Shown here: in pieces, positions 27,226-37,282 of the stretch
Numbering within the stretch: the stretch's first letter is position 1
How the letters are laid out: each line of letters opens with the position of its first letter
Notes under the pieces: generated by a model
What the model was told of the DNA's origin: nothing
Seen by the model: only the letters and a program-made list of their open reading frames with translations
The model's database searches: none
Made by a program: the position numbers and the translations under genes
Origin: Methanobacterium sp. SMA-27
GTDB lineage: Archaea; Methanobacteriota; Methanobacteria; Methanobacteriales; Methanobacteriaceae
Assembly (NCBI RefSeq): GCF_000744455.1
Contig: NZ_JQLY01000001.1
Span: 682,001 to 746,000 of the forward strand
DNA length: 64,000 nt
Direction of reading: 5' to 3'

Positions 27226-27414
27226 AATAATCTACCTCAACTATAAAAATAGAAGTGTCAAAGAATTTGCAGTGAAAACCTTATATTTGCACTACCCCTA
27301 GAATAGTAGGTCTTAAAAGACTGTATTAAACTATTGGGAAAAGTTTAAATAATATATTTAACATCTTCAAACTATATATATGTATGACATAGTATATAAA
27401 GTGATCGTTTTTGT

Positions 27415-27446
27415 TATACAAAAGTTATACAAAACCGATTTGTATA
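27415..27446. promoter_or_regulatory. Candidate RHH operator
   Basis: Three copies of one half-site are seen: TATACAAA at 27415-27422 and 27426-27433 (11 bp apart, one helical turn) and the inverse TTTGTATA at 27439-27446. This array of 8-bp sites is typical of RHH or other small dimeric repressors. It lies in the region between the RHH gene and genes on the plus strand. Confidence 0.5.
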
Positions 27447-27594
27447 TATACCATAATATTTTCAACTATAAAAAGCTTTCTATAATTTAAAGAAATAAAT
27501 TATAATTAACAACTTTATATACTATGAGTCACATATTATAATTACATATAAATACAGAGTTGGAAAAATTACTGGCTTTTACAATAAAACTAAA

Positions 27595-27804
27595 TTGAAA
27601 ATGAATGATTTGATGCAGGATTACTACTATTTTAGGATTACTCTTAAAAATACAGATTCTTTTTTTGAATTTTTAATTTCAAAAATGTTATTCCATCTAA
27701 AATTTTTCAGGTTAGGAAATTACAAAGCTGATCTTAATAAGAATAATATAAAAATGATTCAACTCTATAATAAATTTTACTTTGGTAAAAAAATTAGTTA
27801 TTGA
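27595..27804 (+). CDS. Doubtful open frame, 69 aa
   Basis: An open frame with a Phe/Lys/Tyr/Asn-rich product and no ribosome binding site. It ends 11 bases before the next small gene. It may be real and translationally linked to that gene, but composition alone could explain it. Confidence 0.2.
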   Translation: MKMNDLMQDYYYFRITLKNTDSFFEFLISKMLFHLKFFRLGNYKADLNKNNIKMIQLYNKFYFGKKISY

Positions 27805-27815
27805 GAGGTGAAAAA

Positions 27816-27911
27816 ATGATGGTAAAATTTGATTTACAACACTTCTGCTGTGGCCCGAAAGGTTGCGAAATAGAAATTGAATACGGAATTATGTCAGATG
27901 TTGAAGAATAA
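27816..27911 (+). CDS. Cys-containing peptide, 31 aa
   Basis: ATG at 27816 follows GAGGTGA at good spacing and opens a 31-residue frame: MMVKFDLQHFCCGPKGCEIE, then an acidic end. The CC...C cluster suggests metal or disulfide chemistry. It is 92 bases upstream of the two TRAM genes on the same strand. No family was recognised. Confidence 0.5.
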   Translation: MMVKFDLQHFCCGPKGCEIEIEYGIMSDVEE

Positions 27912-28003
27912 TAGCATTAGGTATATAAATAAAAAGAATTAAATAAATTAATTGAATAAAATATTGAATCGGCCTTCGGGCTAAAAATTGGAAGTGAATT
28001 AAT

Positions 28004-28240
28004 ATGAGTATGTTTGGAAATTACGGAAATGATAACAGGAATGATAAAGGAAACAACGCACCTATTCAGGAAGGCGGAGAATACGAAGTTAAAATCGAAG
28101 ATACTGGCAGAGACGGAGACGGAATTGCTCGTATAGAAGGTTTTGTTGTATTTGTTGCTGGTGCTAAAGTCGGTGACGAAGTAACTGTAAGAGTTAACTC
28201 TGTTAGAAGAAACTTTGGTTTTGCTGACATAGTAGAATAA
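28004..28240 (+). CDS. TRAM-domain RNA-binding protein (copy 1)
   Basis: A 78-residue protein whose C-terminal 60 residues are a TRAM beta-barrel: [37 protein letters not shown] and [11 protein letters not shown]. Such small archaeal TRAM proteins bind RNA and act as chaperones, often cold-responsive. The N-terminus ([15 protein letters not shown]) is flexible. ATG at 28004 has GGAAGTG upstream. It is a tandem duplicate of the gene 80 bases downstream. Confidence 0.92.
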   Translation: MSMFGNYGNDNRNDKGNNAPIQEGGEYEVKIEDTGRDGDGIARIEGFVVFVAGAKVGDEVTVRVNSVRRNFGFADIVE

Positions 28241-28320
28241 AATTAAATTATTTAATAAAAATAATTTGAATAAAATATTTGAATTTTGGGCCCAAGGCCA
28301 TATATTGGAAGTGTATAAAT

Positions 28321-28539
28321 ATGTTTGGAAATTACGGAAATGATAGAGGAAATGACGCACCTATTAAGGAAGGCGGAGAATACGATGTTAAAATTGAAGA
28401 TACTGGCAGAGACGGAGACGGAATTGCACGTATCGAAGGTTTTGTTGTTTTTGTTGCAGGCGCTAAAGTCGGTGACGAAGTTACAATCAGAGTTAACTCT
28501 GTAAGAAGGAATTTTGGTTTTGCTGACATAGTAGAATAA
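28321..28539 (+). CDS. TRAM-domain RNA-binding protein (copy 2)
   Basis: 72 residues from ATG 28321, which has GGAAGTG upstream; a longer frame from 28279 would run through the leader. It is nearly identical to copy 1 in the TRAM barrel, with a shorter N-terminal tail and small changes ([11 protein letters not shown] instead of [11 protein letters not shown]). The leaders of both copies also match, each with a GGC-rich pre-gene segment. This points to a recent duplication including the 5' leader. Confidence 0.92.
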   Translation: MFGNYGNDRGNDAPIKEGGEYDVKIEDTGRDGDGIARIEGFVVFVAGAKVGDEVTIRVNSVRRNFGFADIVE

Positions 28540-28540
28540 A

Positions 28541-29292
28541 CCCCAAAAATCTTTTTTTAAATTTATCAATTTTTGCATTGAAAATTAATTTAATTTAATT
28601 TTCACAAAACTTTTTTTTATTTTATTCTAAATTCATAATTATATTATCTCTGATCTACCTACATCTCTCTATTATCACTCTGCAAATGATCCAACTGGAA
28701 AAGATTCATTTCTCAATAGGAAAAGATCTATAATTCTTATCAGATTGATACAAAAAATTATTTTTTTTACTAATTAGAATAAATTTTACTGAGTGACTAA
28801 ATTATTTTTATTTTTGATTAAACACTACACAGACATTTCCAATACAGAATATTGAGAATAATATCAAAGTTCATAATAATGCCCCAATTATTAATAAAAG
28901 AGTAAATATCCATATTTTAAGGATTAAAAGGATATTATAATCATAATAACTGTATCAATCCCGATTAATTGGATTATTTACTATTGGGGTGTTTTCTACC
29001 ATTTTTATAGTTTTAATGGTGTGAATGGGCTTAGTCAATACGATTGAAACTGATGTTTTTTGTGTAAAGGGGTTTAAATAAGTTTAATTTATTGAAAATA
29101 CTCAGTTATCGGGCTCTTCTTGAATAGGCTAATATCATACCATTAAAAAGAGCTTTAAATTAAAAACAACACGCATATTGGGTGTTTTTATCGATTTTAA
29201 ACCATAACCTTTATAAGTGATCATGAAGGTACAAATTAGTGTCCAAGTTCCAGAAGTATATTTGGAATTTGGGAAACGGAGGCGAGATTAAC
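28541..29292. other. Intergenic region, about 750 bp, no gene seen
   Basis: AT-rich with no supported coding frame. The last 100 bases hold the promoter and strong ribosome binding site (GGAGGCGAG) of the secreted protein gene. Confidence 0.35.
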
Positions 29293-29772
29293 ATGCGAAA
29301 AAACCTTTTAGCAGTATTTTGTGTACTCACAATATTTGCTAGTACAGCACCAATATTTGCTGCAGATACAACAACAACTACACCTGTAGTTTTAACAACA
29401 GATCAGCTTGCAAAATTAACTGCTGCACAAACAAAATTAACTGCTCTAATAACTAAGATTGAAGGACTGAAAACAACATACACTGGTAAAAAGAACACCA
29501 AAGGACTATTAACATCATTGAACCAATTTGAAAAACAGGCAAAAAGACTAAACACAGCAATAACCAACTACAAAGCTAATCCAACAGCAAATGCTAACCA
29601 GAAAATAAAGGCATTCCAGTACAAAACCAAAACACTCGAATGGAAAGTAACAGTAACAGAGAAAATACTTAAAAAAGTAACAACACCGAAAAAACACCAC
29701 CCAATCAAAAAACCAGTTAAACCAATTAAACCACTAAAACCAGTACACACAACAACAACTGTCAGTGCATAA
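29293..29772 (+). CDS. Secreted helical protein with Thr- and Pro/Lys-rich ends
   Basis: A 159-residue exported protein. The signal peptide (RKNLLAVFCVLTIFASTAPI) is cleaved after FAA. A Thr-rich patch, a long helical region of Leu/Thr/Lys (TKLTALITKIEGLKTTYTGK) and a Pro/Lys-rich tail (KKPVKPIKPLKPVH) follow. The start is ATG at 29293 with GGAGGCGA 8 bases before; an earlier TTG frame has no site and no signal peptide at its start. It is likely associated with the cell wall. No family was recognised. Confidence 0.7.
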   Translation: MRKNLLAVFCVLTIFASTAPIFAADTTTTTPVVLTTDQLAKLTAAQTKLTALITKIEGLKTTYTGKKNTKGLLTSLNQFEKQAKRLNTAITNYKANPTANANQKIKAFQYKTKTLEWKVTVTEKILKKVTTPKKHHPIKKPVKPIKPLKPVHTTTTVSA

Positions 29773-30006
29773 ATAAAAAAATATTGTTAAAATAAAATAG
29801 GGGAAATTAAATAACCCCATCACTTACTTTTTTTAGGATAATACAGATATTACAATACAAGATATTCAATTCAACATATACTATCAATCTAACATATTTT
29901 TTCAATCATTCACATTCATTCATCATTATCATATAATTCATGAAAAATTATTTTACCGATACAATTCAGTAAAATATTTAGTTATTCAAATGGAGATGTA
30001 TTTAGT

Positions 30007-30591
30007 ATGAGCAGAAACAATCAACCAAGACATCCTGGAGAAAGAATTTTATTCAAAACAAGACCAAGATTTATTTCAGCATTAGAATCTGCTTTATTTA
30101 GATTCATTGTACTGCTACTTTTACTTTTCTTCTTCACAACATTAATTGGATATGCTGCAGTTGTACAGGGAAAGATCACATATTTAACCACTATTCCATT
30201 TGTTGAATGGTTTACATATGGTCTGATTTTGATCATAGCACTAATATTTTTATCCATACTATGGAGTTTCCTAGCATGGAGATTCACATGCTACATACTC
30301 ACCGATAAAAGGGTAATGATAAAAAGTGGTGTAATAAGTAAACAAAGTGTTTACATGCATTACAATAAAATACAAGATATAATTGTTTCACAAGGCATTG
30401 TCCAGAGGGCTTCAAACTCTGGTGACATACAAATTTACAGTGGCCATGACAGAACATCTCTATTACTTGAAAACACTCCAAAACCAAAGGAAATTGAAAA
30501 TATGATCAACCAGAAAATTGAAGGCGATGGTGAGGAATACAACAGAGATTTCAAAGAGGGACAGAAATTCGATCGAAGATACGGAGTATAA
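30007..30591 (+). CDS. Membrane protein with bacterial PH-like (bPH2/DUF304) domain
   Basis: A 194-residue protein. Two N-terminal membrane segments (FIVLLLLLFFFTTLIGYAAV and YGLILIIALIFLSILWSFLA) are followed by a bPH2 domain with the signature YILTDKRVMIKSGVISKQSV and IQDIIVSQGIVQRASNSGDI. Such proteins are membrane-bound and may aid secretion or envelope stress, but their role is not defined. ATG at 30007 has GGAGAT upstream. A zinc-ribbon gene follows 24 bases later. Confidence 0.8.
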   Translation: MSRNNQPRHPGERILFKTRPRFISALESALFRFIVLLLLLFFFTTLIGYAAVVQGKITYLTTIPFVEWFTYGLILIIALIFLSILWSFLAWRFTCYILTDKRVMIKSGVISKQSVYMHYNKIQDIIVSQGIVQRASNSGDIQIYSGHDRTSLLLENTPKPKEIENMINQKIEGDGEEYNRDFKEGQKFDRRYGV

Positions 30592-30615
30592 AAATATAAT
30601 TTACGGAGAAACTGA

Positions 30616-31041
30616 ATGTTCTGTCCAGAATGTGGAACACAAAACCCATCAAATGCTAAATTTTGCAATGAATGTGGTATAAACCTAATAGAAACTCTAA
30701 AGGAACTATCAGAAATTCCTGAAGATAACAAAGATAACAATATAGAAAATCCAGAAATAGAAGATTCAACACAGAATTCAGATAATACAGAAAACATCAA
30801 TGAAATTGAAACAGATAATCCAGAGGATCGCTGCATCATATGTAAAACCGGTGTAATGATACCAACCACCCACAAAGGATCGTTGGGTATTGGAACCAAA
30901 AGCATATTGGAATGTAACAACTGTGGTGCAGTATTTGAAAAAAAAGGTACAAAATATAAATTAACAAATATTTCAGATACCAGCCAACCAGTATGGATCA
31001 AATACAACCATCAAACCCTCACAGACCGAGAATGGATATGA
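30616..31041 (+). CDS. Zinc-ribbon protein, probably the N-terminal part of a gene cut by an in-frame TGA
   Basis: It begins with a double CxxC zinc ribbon (FCPECGTQNPSNAKFCNECG), followed by an acidic linker and a second C-rich module (CIICKTGVMIP ... ECNNCGAVFEK). The last residues read KYNHQTLTDREWI and then TGA (31039-31041). The next frame (31042-31656) is in the same phase and continues as IGDDGVSDQEQQ, a typical junction to the PH-like domain that follows in related proteins. The two are therefore probably one gene of about 346 residues. CGA to TGA at one base would explain the stop. Confidence 0.7.
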   Translation: MFCPECGTQNPSNAKFCNECGINLIETLKELSEIPEDNKDNNIENPEIEDSTQNSDNTENINEIETDNPEDRCIICKTGVMIPTTHKGSLGIGTKSILECNNCGAVFEKKGTKYKLTNISDTSQPVWIKYNHQTLTDREWI

Positions 31042-31656
31042 ATAGGAGATGATGGTGTATCAGACCAGGAACAACAAAAAATAAATGCAAAAAATAGGGC
31101 AATAGAATTACAGAAAATTAAGGCACAGGAACAGACAGATCTTAACCAGTTTTTAACGGGTCTACAAAATGGATCAATAAATATCATCAAAGACCCTTCA
31201 CCAGTAATTTTAAAGAAAAATGAGCATTTATCTATGGTCATGAACAACATCTCACTACAGGAGCCACGGTCCGTGAGACAAACCAGGGCAGCCTACGGAG
31301 GACCAACCATAAGAGTTGCCAAAGGAGTTTCCTTTAGAATGGGTGGAGCATCTGCAAGAAGCGAATCACACGAGGAAATAAAGGTCATTGATCAAGGGTC
31401 CCTGATTCTAACCAATAAAAGAATGGTGTTTATTGGATCCAAAAGAACAACCAACATAGACCTTAAAAAAATCATGGCCATCACAGCCTACAGCGATGGA
31501 ATTGAATCGCAAAGGGAAAATAAACAAAAGGCAGAATATTTTACAGGCACCAATAAAAACAATCTGACCTTCACAGTAAATGGCAGACAGAGAAATATGC
31601 CCATAAATGGAGTTATTCTAAAGGCATTAATAGAAGGTACCATTAGACAGCTTTAA
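31042..31656 (+). CDS. PH-like domain continuing the interrupted zinc-ribbon gene
   Basis: The frame is open from the TGA at 31039 onward but contains no ATG, GTG or TTG before ATG 31234. It codes for SDQEQQKINAKNRAIELQ, then PVILKKNEHLSMVMNNI and a PH-like core with EPRSVRQTRAAYGGP, RVAKGVSFRMGGASARSE, LILTNKRMVFIGSKRTTNI and ITAYSDGIESQRENKQKAEY. A start at 31234 would cut off part of the domain. It may be translated by reading through, by restart, or not at all. The TNKR motif resembles other lipid-binding-like PH domains of archaea. Confidence 0.6.
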   Translation: MGDDGVSDQEQQKINAKNRAIELQKIKAQEQTDLNQFLTGLQNGSINIIKDPSPVILKKNEHLSMVMNNISLQEPRSVRQTRAAYGGPTIRVAKGVSFRMGGASARSESHEEIKVIDQGSLILTNKRMVFIGSKRTTNIDLKKIMAITAYSDGIESQRENKQKAEYFTGTNKNNLTFTVNGRQRNMPINGVILKALIEGTIRQL

Positions 31657-31823
31657 AAATCAAATTTAAACTTACTTCAAATATCTTTTTTAATTTAAAC
31701 TAATATTTTTTTTACATTTGATAATCGCTTCAAAAATAGGAAATCAATTTCTACAAAAATTTTATTGTTCATGGTCAACATAATAAGATAAGAAATTAAT
31801 TATTTTTTCTATGAGGTGTAAAT

Positions 31824-32528
31824 ATGGATTTCAAAGAACAATCAAAACTTTTTAAACAAACTTTTGGATTGAAATATGAACCATTGGCAATATCATTTAC
31901 CAATGATGAAGTAACAAGTGGTAAATATGAAAAAACATCCATCTGCAGAGCTTTAAAACTTGCAGCAAAGGGAGAAAGTTTTTTAATCGATGAAAATGTT
32001 TCAACATGTCCCGGTGGAAGCAAGTACTGTGGATTCACCGAGGTAACTTCCCATGACCAGAAAAGGAGACTGCAAAAATTCTTAACCAAGGGAGAGAAAC
32101 TCACAGGATCCATAGTATCATTTGAGAGAATGCAGAAACTCACAACAGAACCGCCCACAGGACTTGCAGATAGGATTGTAATGACTCCATTAGATAAAGC
32201 TGAAATGAGGCCGGATATGATACTTTTCCAATGTAACCCTGAACAAGCATGTCGACTCATATCATTAGACACATACTGGGATGGAGTATCACCAAAACAA
32301 CAATTGATCGGTGCATTATGCAATACAGCAATCTCATACACCATCATGACAGGAAATACCAATGTATCCATGGGAGATTGGACAGCAAGAAACCACCAAA
32401 AATTCGATACAGACATTACCTTTGTATCAATACCATACGAACGGATAAACAACTTAATAGAAGCCATACCTCTATGCTCAGCTGGAGAAGCAGCAGCAGT
32501 CATCCCAGAAGAATTCCAACCAGATTGA
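31824..32528 (+). CDS. DUF169 family protein
   Basis: A 234-residue protein of the DUF169 family, with LGLKYEPLAISF-type start (FGLKYEPLAISFTND), CRALKLAAKGESFLI, the Cys region CPGGSKYCGF, and the later CNPEQACRLIS and SCNTAIS-like segment. Function is unknown; the conserved Cys suggest cofactor or metal binding. The start is ATG at 31824 with GAGGTG upstream. It is monocistronic. Confidence 0.85.
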   Translation: MDFKEQSKLFKQTFGLKYEPLAISFTNDEVTSGKYEKTSICRALKLAAKGESFLIDENVSTCPGGSKYCGFTEVTSHDQKRRLQKFLTKGEKLTGSIVSFERMQKLTTEPPTGLADRIVMTPLDKAEMRPDMILFQCNPEQACRLISLDTYWDGVSPKQQLIGALCNTAISYTIMTGNTNVSMGDWTARNHQKFDTDITFVSIPYERINNLIEAIPLCSAGEAAAVIPEEFQPD

Positions 32529-32613
32529 AACATAATAGTTTAAAAGGCAGTAACTAATACAAAACTAGAACAAACTTCTAAATCTCTAAAAAAACCATTG
32601 AATGTGAAACATA

Positions 32614-32886
32614 ATGAATTCCAAAAAAAAGAATTTAAGGTCAACAACAGGAAGAGTTGTGGATTCAAACACAATTAAAACCATTGAAGCAATGGAATCA
32701 TTCAAACCAGATGATGTAGTTGTGATTATCCATGCAGATGATTACAAGGAATCATTTGAAAAGATGATGCAGAGAATTAATGAAATGGATGAAACAGTGA
32801 ACGAACACAGCACCTACCTCAATGAAAATATCAAACCTGCAAATAAAGGATTTTTAGGAAGATTTAGAAAACCCAAAGACAAATAG
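32614..32886 (+). CDS. Conserved-looking hypothetical protein, 90 aa
   Basis: A small hydrophilic protein starting MNSKKKNLRSTTGRVVDSNT, with a strand-rich middle (SFKPDDVVVIIHADDYKESF) and a basic tail (GFLGRFRKPKDK). No ribosome binding site is obvious; leaderless translation is possible. It lies 85 bases after the DUF169 gene. No family was recognised. Confidence 0.55.
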   Translation: MNSKKKNLRSTTGRVVDSNTIKTIEAMESFKPDDVVVIIHADDYKESFEKMMQRINEMDETVNEHSTYLNENIKPANKGFLGRFRKPKDK

Positions 32887-33114
32887 GGGTTGTAAAATAG
32901 CTTGTATTGAATTATTTTTTTTAAATTTTTTTGTCGGACTAATGTATAATAAAATGTTAATTTAAGTGATATAAATCCTCTTTTAAAAAAATATAAATAT
33001 AAGATCTTCAAATTGAATACTACAAGATGCATATAAATATGTATCGATATATATACAATAAAATAAAAAATTAAGGTGTTTGAAATAATTTGAAAGTACA
33101 GGAGAGAATATATA

Positions 33115-33279
33115 ATGAGAAAAATTAAAAAATGTCCAAAATGTGGATATAATGGACTAATGGGTTGTGTTAATTCAATGCTACCAAGTGGAGAAATATG
33201 CAACTGTCCTAAATGTGACAATCGGTTTGGAAAAGGAAAAAATAATATACCCAACTATAGCAACAATTTGACAATCTAG
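33115..33279 (+). CDS. Zinc-ribbon protein, 54 aa
   Basis: ATG at 33115 with GGAGAG upstream opens a 54-residue frame with CPKCGYNGLMGC and later CNCPKCDNRF, two CxxC pairs in rubredoxin-like zinc-ribbon arrangement. Codon use is normal. No specific family was recognised. Confidence 0.7.
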   Translation: MRKIKKCPKCGYNGLMGCVNSMLPSGEICNCPKCDNRFGKGKNNIPNYSNNLTI

Positions 33280-33517
33280 AACAGTACTACCATTACTTTT
33301 TATTTCTATTGTCAAAATAAGAATTTAATGGCCTCAGAAGAAGTAAGCCTAATCTTAAGACGTTTCAATTTTTCCCTACTAAAACTAAAAATGGAAAACT
33401 GCACAAAAAACTCTAAAAAATTCAATATACAATAATTACTTCTCGATAACTAAAAAAAAGAAATAAAAAAAAATTAATTTATTAACTAATTTTTCTATTT
33501 TTAATGCATCTATTATT

Positions 33518-35278
33518 TTACTTACCAACCTTTTTTGAATCCTTGAATTCTTCAACTTCTTCAGGATCTTCCATTCCATGAATATAGGTTCCTCCACGAA
33601 GCCATGATAACAAAGCTGCCACAGCACAGAAAGCCGCACCAATATAAAATGACAGTTTAAGTGCCGGCATAAATGCAGTTGCAAAGGTCGATGGGAACCA
33701 CGTTGTTCCTGTAATAGTGGTCTTAGTTGCAGCTGGTATTGAAGCCACAACTGATGGTGGAAGATTTGCCAATATGCTTTCAACTGGGTTGTAACCAAGG
33801 AAAGCTGAAAACAGAGCACCTGTAGGTGGTATATTACTCAGGACTGGTGCAAGTTTAACAGCTCCAATTGAAACCAGAGAAGCTGTCATTGCCTCAGGGA
33901 ACCGTTGGGTAATTCCAACTATGAGTATGGTGAAGAACATGGCCATACTGGCTGTAAAAGCGGTGTTCATAACAGTTGTCATCATTCCAGAGGCAACACC
34001 TCTATCTTGGGCAGGTACAGAGTTCATAATAGAAGCACTGTTGGGAGATCCAAACATACCATTACCAACACCCATCATAAAGAGTGCCAATCCAAAATAC
34101 ACATACTGGAAGTTGTAAGGAAGATCTGCAAGCACAAGGAATGAAAGGGTGGTTATAATCATTCCAATAGTTGCAATCCATCTTGGACCATATTTATCAG
34201 AGAGCCAACCTGAAATTGGGCCCATAATTATCACACCTGCAGTGAGTGGAAGCATGTAAATTCCAGCCCAGAAAGGTGTTGAAGCATAACTGTACCCATT
34301 TAATGGCAGCCAAATACCCTGCAATAGAAGTATAAGCATGAACATCATACCGCCTCTTCCTAGGGCATTTAAAAGTGCAGCTGCATTGGCATAGGTGAAC
34401 ATCTTGATCTTAAAGAGATCCAAACGGAACATTGGAGATGGAACACGTCTTTCAATGAAAGGAAATATAACCAGAAACACAAGACCTGCAACCATGGATG
34501 CAATTACCCATGGATTAGCCCAGCCCATGGGATCATTTCCATAGGGCATTAAACCGTAGGTAACTCCAACAAGCAGCAATGTAATTCCTAACACAAATAC
34601 TGCATTACCCCAAATATCAAGTTTGGTTTTCGGAGCCTTAATAGATGTTTCTTTAAGCTTCCATGAGGACCAAACAGTACCAAGAATACCAAATGGCACA
34701 CTCACAAGGAATACAAATCTCCAATCGAATATTGCAAGTATTCCTCCCAGGATCAGCCCTATAAATTGACCTGACATCAATGCAACCATGTTTATCCCAA
34801 GAGCTTTACCCCTTTCAGTGGAAGGAAATGCATCGGTGAGTATTGCCGAACTGTTGGCCATAAATAAAGCACTTCCAACAGCCTGCACAATCCTAAATAT
34901 GATAATTTCCAGTGCACCAGCATCTCCAGTAGAAGGAGTAAGATAGAGAAGTATAGATCCTACAGTAAATATTAGAAAACCCAATTTAAATAGCTTAACT
35001 CGTCCATAAATATCTGACAACCTACCAAAACTAAGGAGTAGCGTAGCTGTAACCAGACCGTATCCCATCAATATCCAAAGAAGGTACTGAAAAGATGTTA
35101 AAGGATCGATATGAATTCCATTGAAAATAGCAGGAAGCGAAATGAGAACAATACTCATATTTATCATTCCCATCAACGATGCTATAATCACATTAGAAAG
35201 GGCTATCCATTTGTAATCTATTCCCCGCCCACCTTTACCAACTGAATCATTACTTGTACCATTATTATTTCCATTCAA
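33518..35278 (-). CDS. MFS transporter of the DHA2 (EmrB/QacA) type
   Basis: A 586-residue multidrug-type exporter with about 14 membrane segments. Seen are the first segment [19 protein letters not shown], the A-motif-like [16 protein letters not shown], and the C-motif-like [20 protein letters not shown]. It is driven by proton gradient; the substrate is unknown. The start is TTG at 35278 with AGGTGTGA upstream. Its C-terminus has an extra segment and a charged end. A second, shorter DHA2 pump lies at 48624. Confidence 0.88.
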   Translation of the reverse strand: MNGNNNGTSNDSVGKGGRGIDYKWIALSNVIIASLMGMINMSIVLISLPAIFNGIHIDPLTSFQYLLWILMGYGLVTATLLLSFGRLSDIYGRVKLFKLGFLIFTVGSILLYLTPSTGDAGALEIIIFRIVQAVGSALFMANSSAILTDAFPSTERGKALGINMVALMSGQFIGLILGGILAIFDWRFVFLVSVPFGILGTVWSSWKLKETSIKAPKTKLDIWGNAVFVLGITLLLVGVTYGLMPYGNDPMGWANPWVIASMVAGLVFLVIFPFIERRVPSPMFRLDLFKIKMFTYANAAALLNALGRGGMMFMLILLLQGIWLPLNGYSYASTPFWAGIYMLPLTAGVIIMGPISGWLSDKYGPRWIATIGMIITTLSFLVLADLPYNFQYVYFGLALFMMGVGNGMFGSPNSASIMNSVPAQDRGVASGMMTTVMNTAFTASMAMFFTILIVGITQRFPEAMTASLVSIGAVKLAPVLSNIPPTGALFSAFLGYNPVESILANLPPSVVASIPAATKTTITGTTWFPSTFATAFMPALKLSFYIGAAFCAVAALLSWLRGGTYIHGMEDPEEVEEFKDSKKVGK

Positions 35279-35388
35279 AGTCTCACACCTACATATAAAC
35301 TTATTTTAAACCAAAGAACAATATATAAGAATTAAATTTAATTAAAGATTATTAATTATAATTATAATAAACTATTAAGATCTTAAAG

Positions 35389-35850
35389 TCATGGAATCAC
35401 TAAAACAGGTTTCTTAGTTTCCCTAACAACCCTTTCAGTTACACTTCCCAGAGTATATCTATCTAGACCATGTTTACCTGAAGCACCCATTACAACAAGA
35501 TCAAAGTTTTCAGATTCTATCATATTGAGTATTGCATTGTAAGGTCTTCCCTCTTCAATAACAGCGGTTATTTTAATGGTTTTATAACCTTCCTCAGCTT
35601 CAAGTGCTTCTAATTTTTCTTTAAACTCATAGGCATATTTTTTTCCTTCTTCCTTCAAGGGTTCGTATAATGTTTCGTTTGAACCAGGTACTATTGATAA
35701 AGGTAAAACACCAATTCTTGGACTGTAAAGTTCATAAACATATAAAACTACAATTTCGGCGTTACTGGTATTTGCTAACCATAAAGCATGTTTACCTGCC
35801 TTTTCTGCATTTAATGAACCATCTGTGGGTAATAAAATTTTTTTGTACAT
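35389..35850 (-). CDS. Universal stress protein, UspA family
   Basis: A 153-residue Usp protein with [20 protein letters not shown] at the N-terminus and the ATP-binding motif [20 protein letters not shown] at the C-terminus. It is a close paralogue of the gene at 1890. The start is ATG at 35850 with GGAGCAAG upstream. It lies about 110 bases before the MFS gene's 5' end, on the same strand but beyond it, so co-transcription is not certain. Confidence 0.92.
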   Translation of the reverse strand: MYKKILLPTDGSLNAEKAGKHALWLANTSNAEIVVLYVYELYSPRIGVLPLSIVPGSNETLYEPLKEEGKKYAYEFKEKLEALEAEEGYKTIKITAVIEEGRPYNAILNMIESENFDLVVMGASGKHGLDRYTLGSVTERVVRETKKPVLVIP

Positions 35851-36358
35851 ATATCTTGCTCCACTAATATTATTTGTTTTTGAACATAAAAAATTTAATA
35901 TATCAAGATGTTTGGAGGGGAATATCTAAATTGTAAAAATATATCCCAGTAGTTTTATTTTAAAACAACATGATCTAGGAAAGATTGCCACTACCGAAAC
36001 TTAGTTAATTATTGTATAGATTAAACTGGAATTTCCTCTGTTAAAACGACCAAGACCAGTTTAGATCGCAATAATATCATACTTTTCAACAAATATGAAG
36101 GAACAACCAGCACCAAAACCCAATGACATCAGACTTGGTGGTGATGCAACACAATCAAAACGCTACTTAATATAAATTAAAATTATTAATTCTAAAAAAG
36201 ATTAATATTTCAAATTTTAATAAGCAAAGAATACTCCTTACATTAATTCGGTATTTTTATCTTTTATAACTTTGGTATTTTAATAAGGCTAAGGGATCTA
36301 AAAAAGAAAAAGAATAATTAAATGGTTTAAAAAAAAATTGAAAAGGTTAAATTTTTGT
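35851..36358. other. Intergenic region, 508 bp
   Basis: No supported gene. A 26-codon frame from ATG 36094 (MKEQPAPKPNDIRLGGDATQ and six more residues) has gene-like codon use but no ribosome binding site; it may be a relic. Confidence 0.3.
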
Positions 36359-37057
36359 TTATTCACATTCTTTAATTTCTAAAGGATAAATTAACCCTTT
36401 AAATCTACTTCCAAAGATACGGCTATAAGAACTTAATATAATGTTGATAGCAGTAAAAATTAGGTAATAAAAGATATTTCCTAACGATCCCGGATTAATG
36501 GTTGGCACTAACAGCGTTAACGTGAAAAGGCTGATTATGTTTACAATTAAAGAGTATACTAATATATATGCTAAGTATTTCTTCCATCCAATTTTATTTA
36601 TTAATTGAAATATTTTTTTAAAATCAAATGCAGCCATAAAACGTTTTTCATAGACCATATTCGCTAATCCTATGATAAAAACAATACTAACCAAAAATCC
36701 AACTATCATAAGTAGGATCATATTTATTGGATTTGTTAATGTGAGAGTTGTTGAAAGAGCGGTTAGATCTAATCTGTTTAAGAGTAAAAAAGCAATAATT
36801 AGGGATGGAATTCCATAAATTAAATTGATCACATAATATTTTATACCGGGCACTATTAAATCACCAGCTTTATCATAATCTGGTAGGCCGCTCTTGCCTT
36901 TCATAGTATGATCTATAATTTTTAATAAATATCCATAGCCAATCAAAGCGGGAATAAGTAAAAATGATCCCAAAAATAGAAGTAATAATACTATAAATCT
37001 TTTTAAATCGGTAAATGGATAACTAAGTGAATCTATGAATACATCTTTAAAATTCAT
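36359..37057 (-). CDS. DUF4013 membrane protein
   Basis: A 232-residue protein with about six membrane segments and the DUF4013 marks: an initial SLSYPFTDLKRF amphipathic segment, GYGYLLKIIDHTMKGKSGLP and YDKAGDLIVPGIKYYVINLI. Function is unknown. ATG at 37057 has AGGAGGT upstream. It is a paralogue of the gene at 55352 (same layout, modest identity). Confidence 0.82.
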   Translation of the reverse strand: MNFKDVFIDSLSYPFTDLKRFIVLLLLFLGSFLLIPALIGYGYLLKIIDHTMKGKSGLPDYDKAGDLIVPGIKYYVINLIYGIPSLIIAFLLLNRLDLTALSTTLTLTNPINMILLMIVGFLVSIVFIIGLANMVYEKRFMAAFDFKKIFQLINKIGWKKYLAYILVYSLIVNIISLFTLTLLVPTINPGSLGNIFYYLIFTAINIILSSYSRIFGSRFKGLIYPLEIKECE

Positions 37058-37282
37058 ACTTCATAACCTCCTATTAACAACAAATAATTGTTCAGTATTT
37101 AAATATTTATACTTATGTCCTATTCCTATCTAAAAAGCAAAATTAGACATTTTAATCAAATAAGAAATTATATTTGTTCCATATAATTGGTTGTTACAAT
37201 GGTTTAGAAGAACCAGAACCATAAAAAAGATCCTAATTGAGTATATAGTTATTTTTAAAAAAAAATTAATTCTGAGATATGA

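Noticed and set aside
31796..32533. Minus-strand frame of 245 codons
   Set aside because: It is fully antisense to the DUF169 gene, which has recognisable motifs and a good start site.
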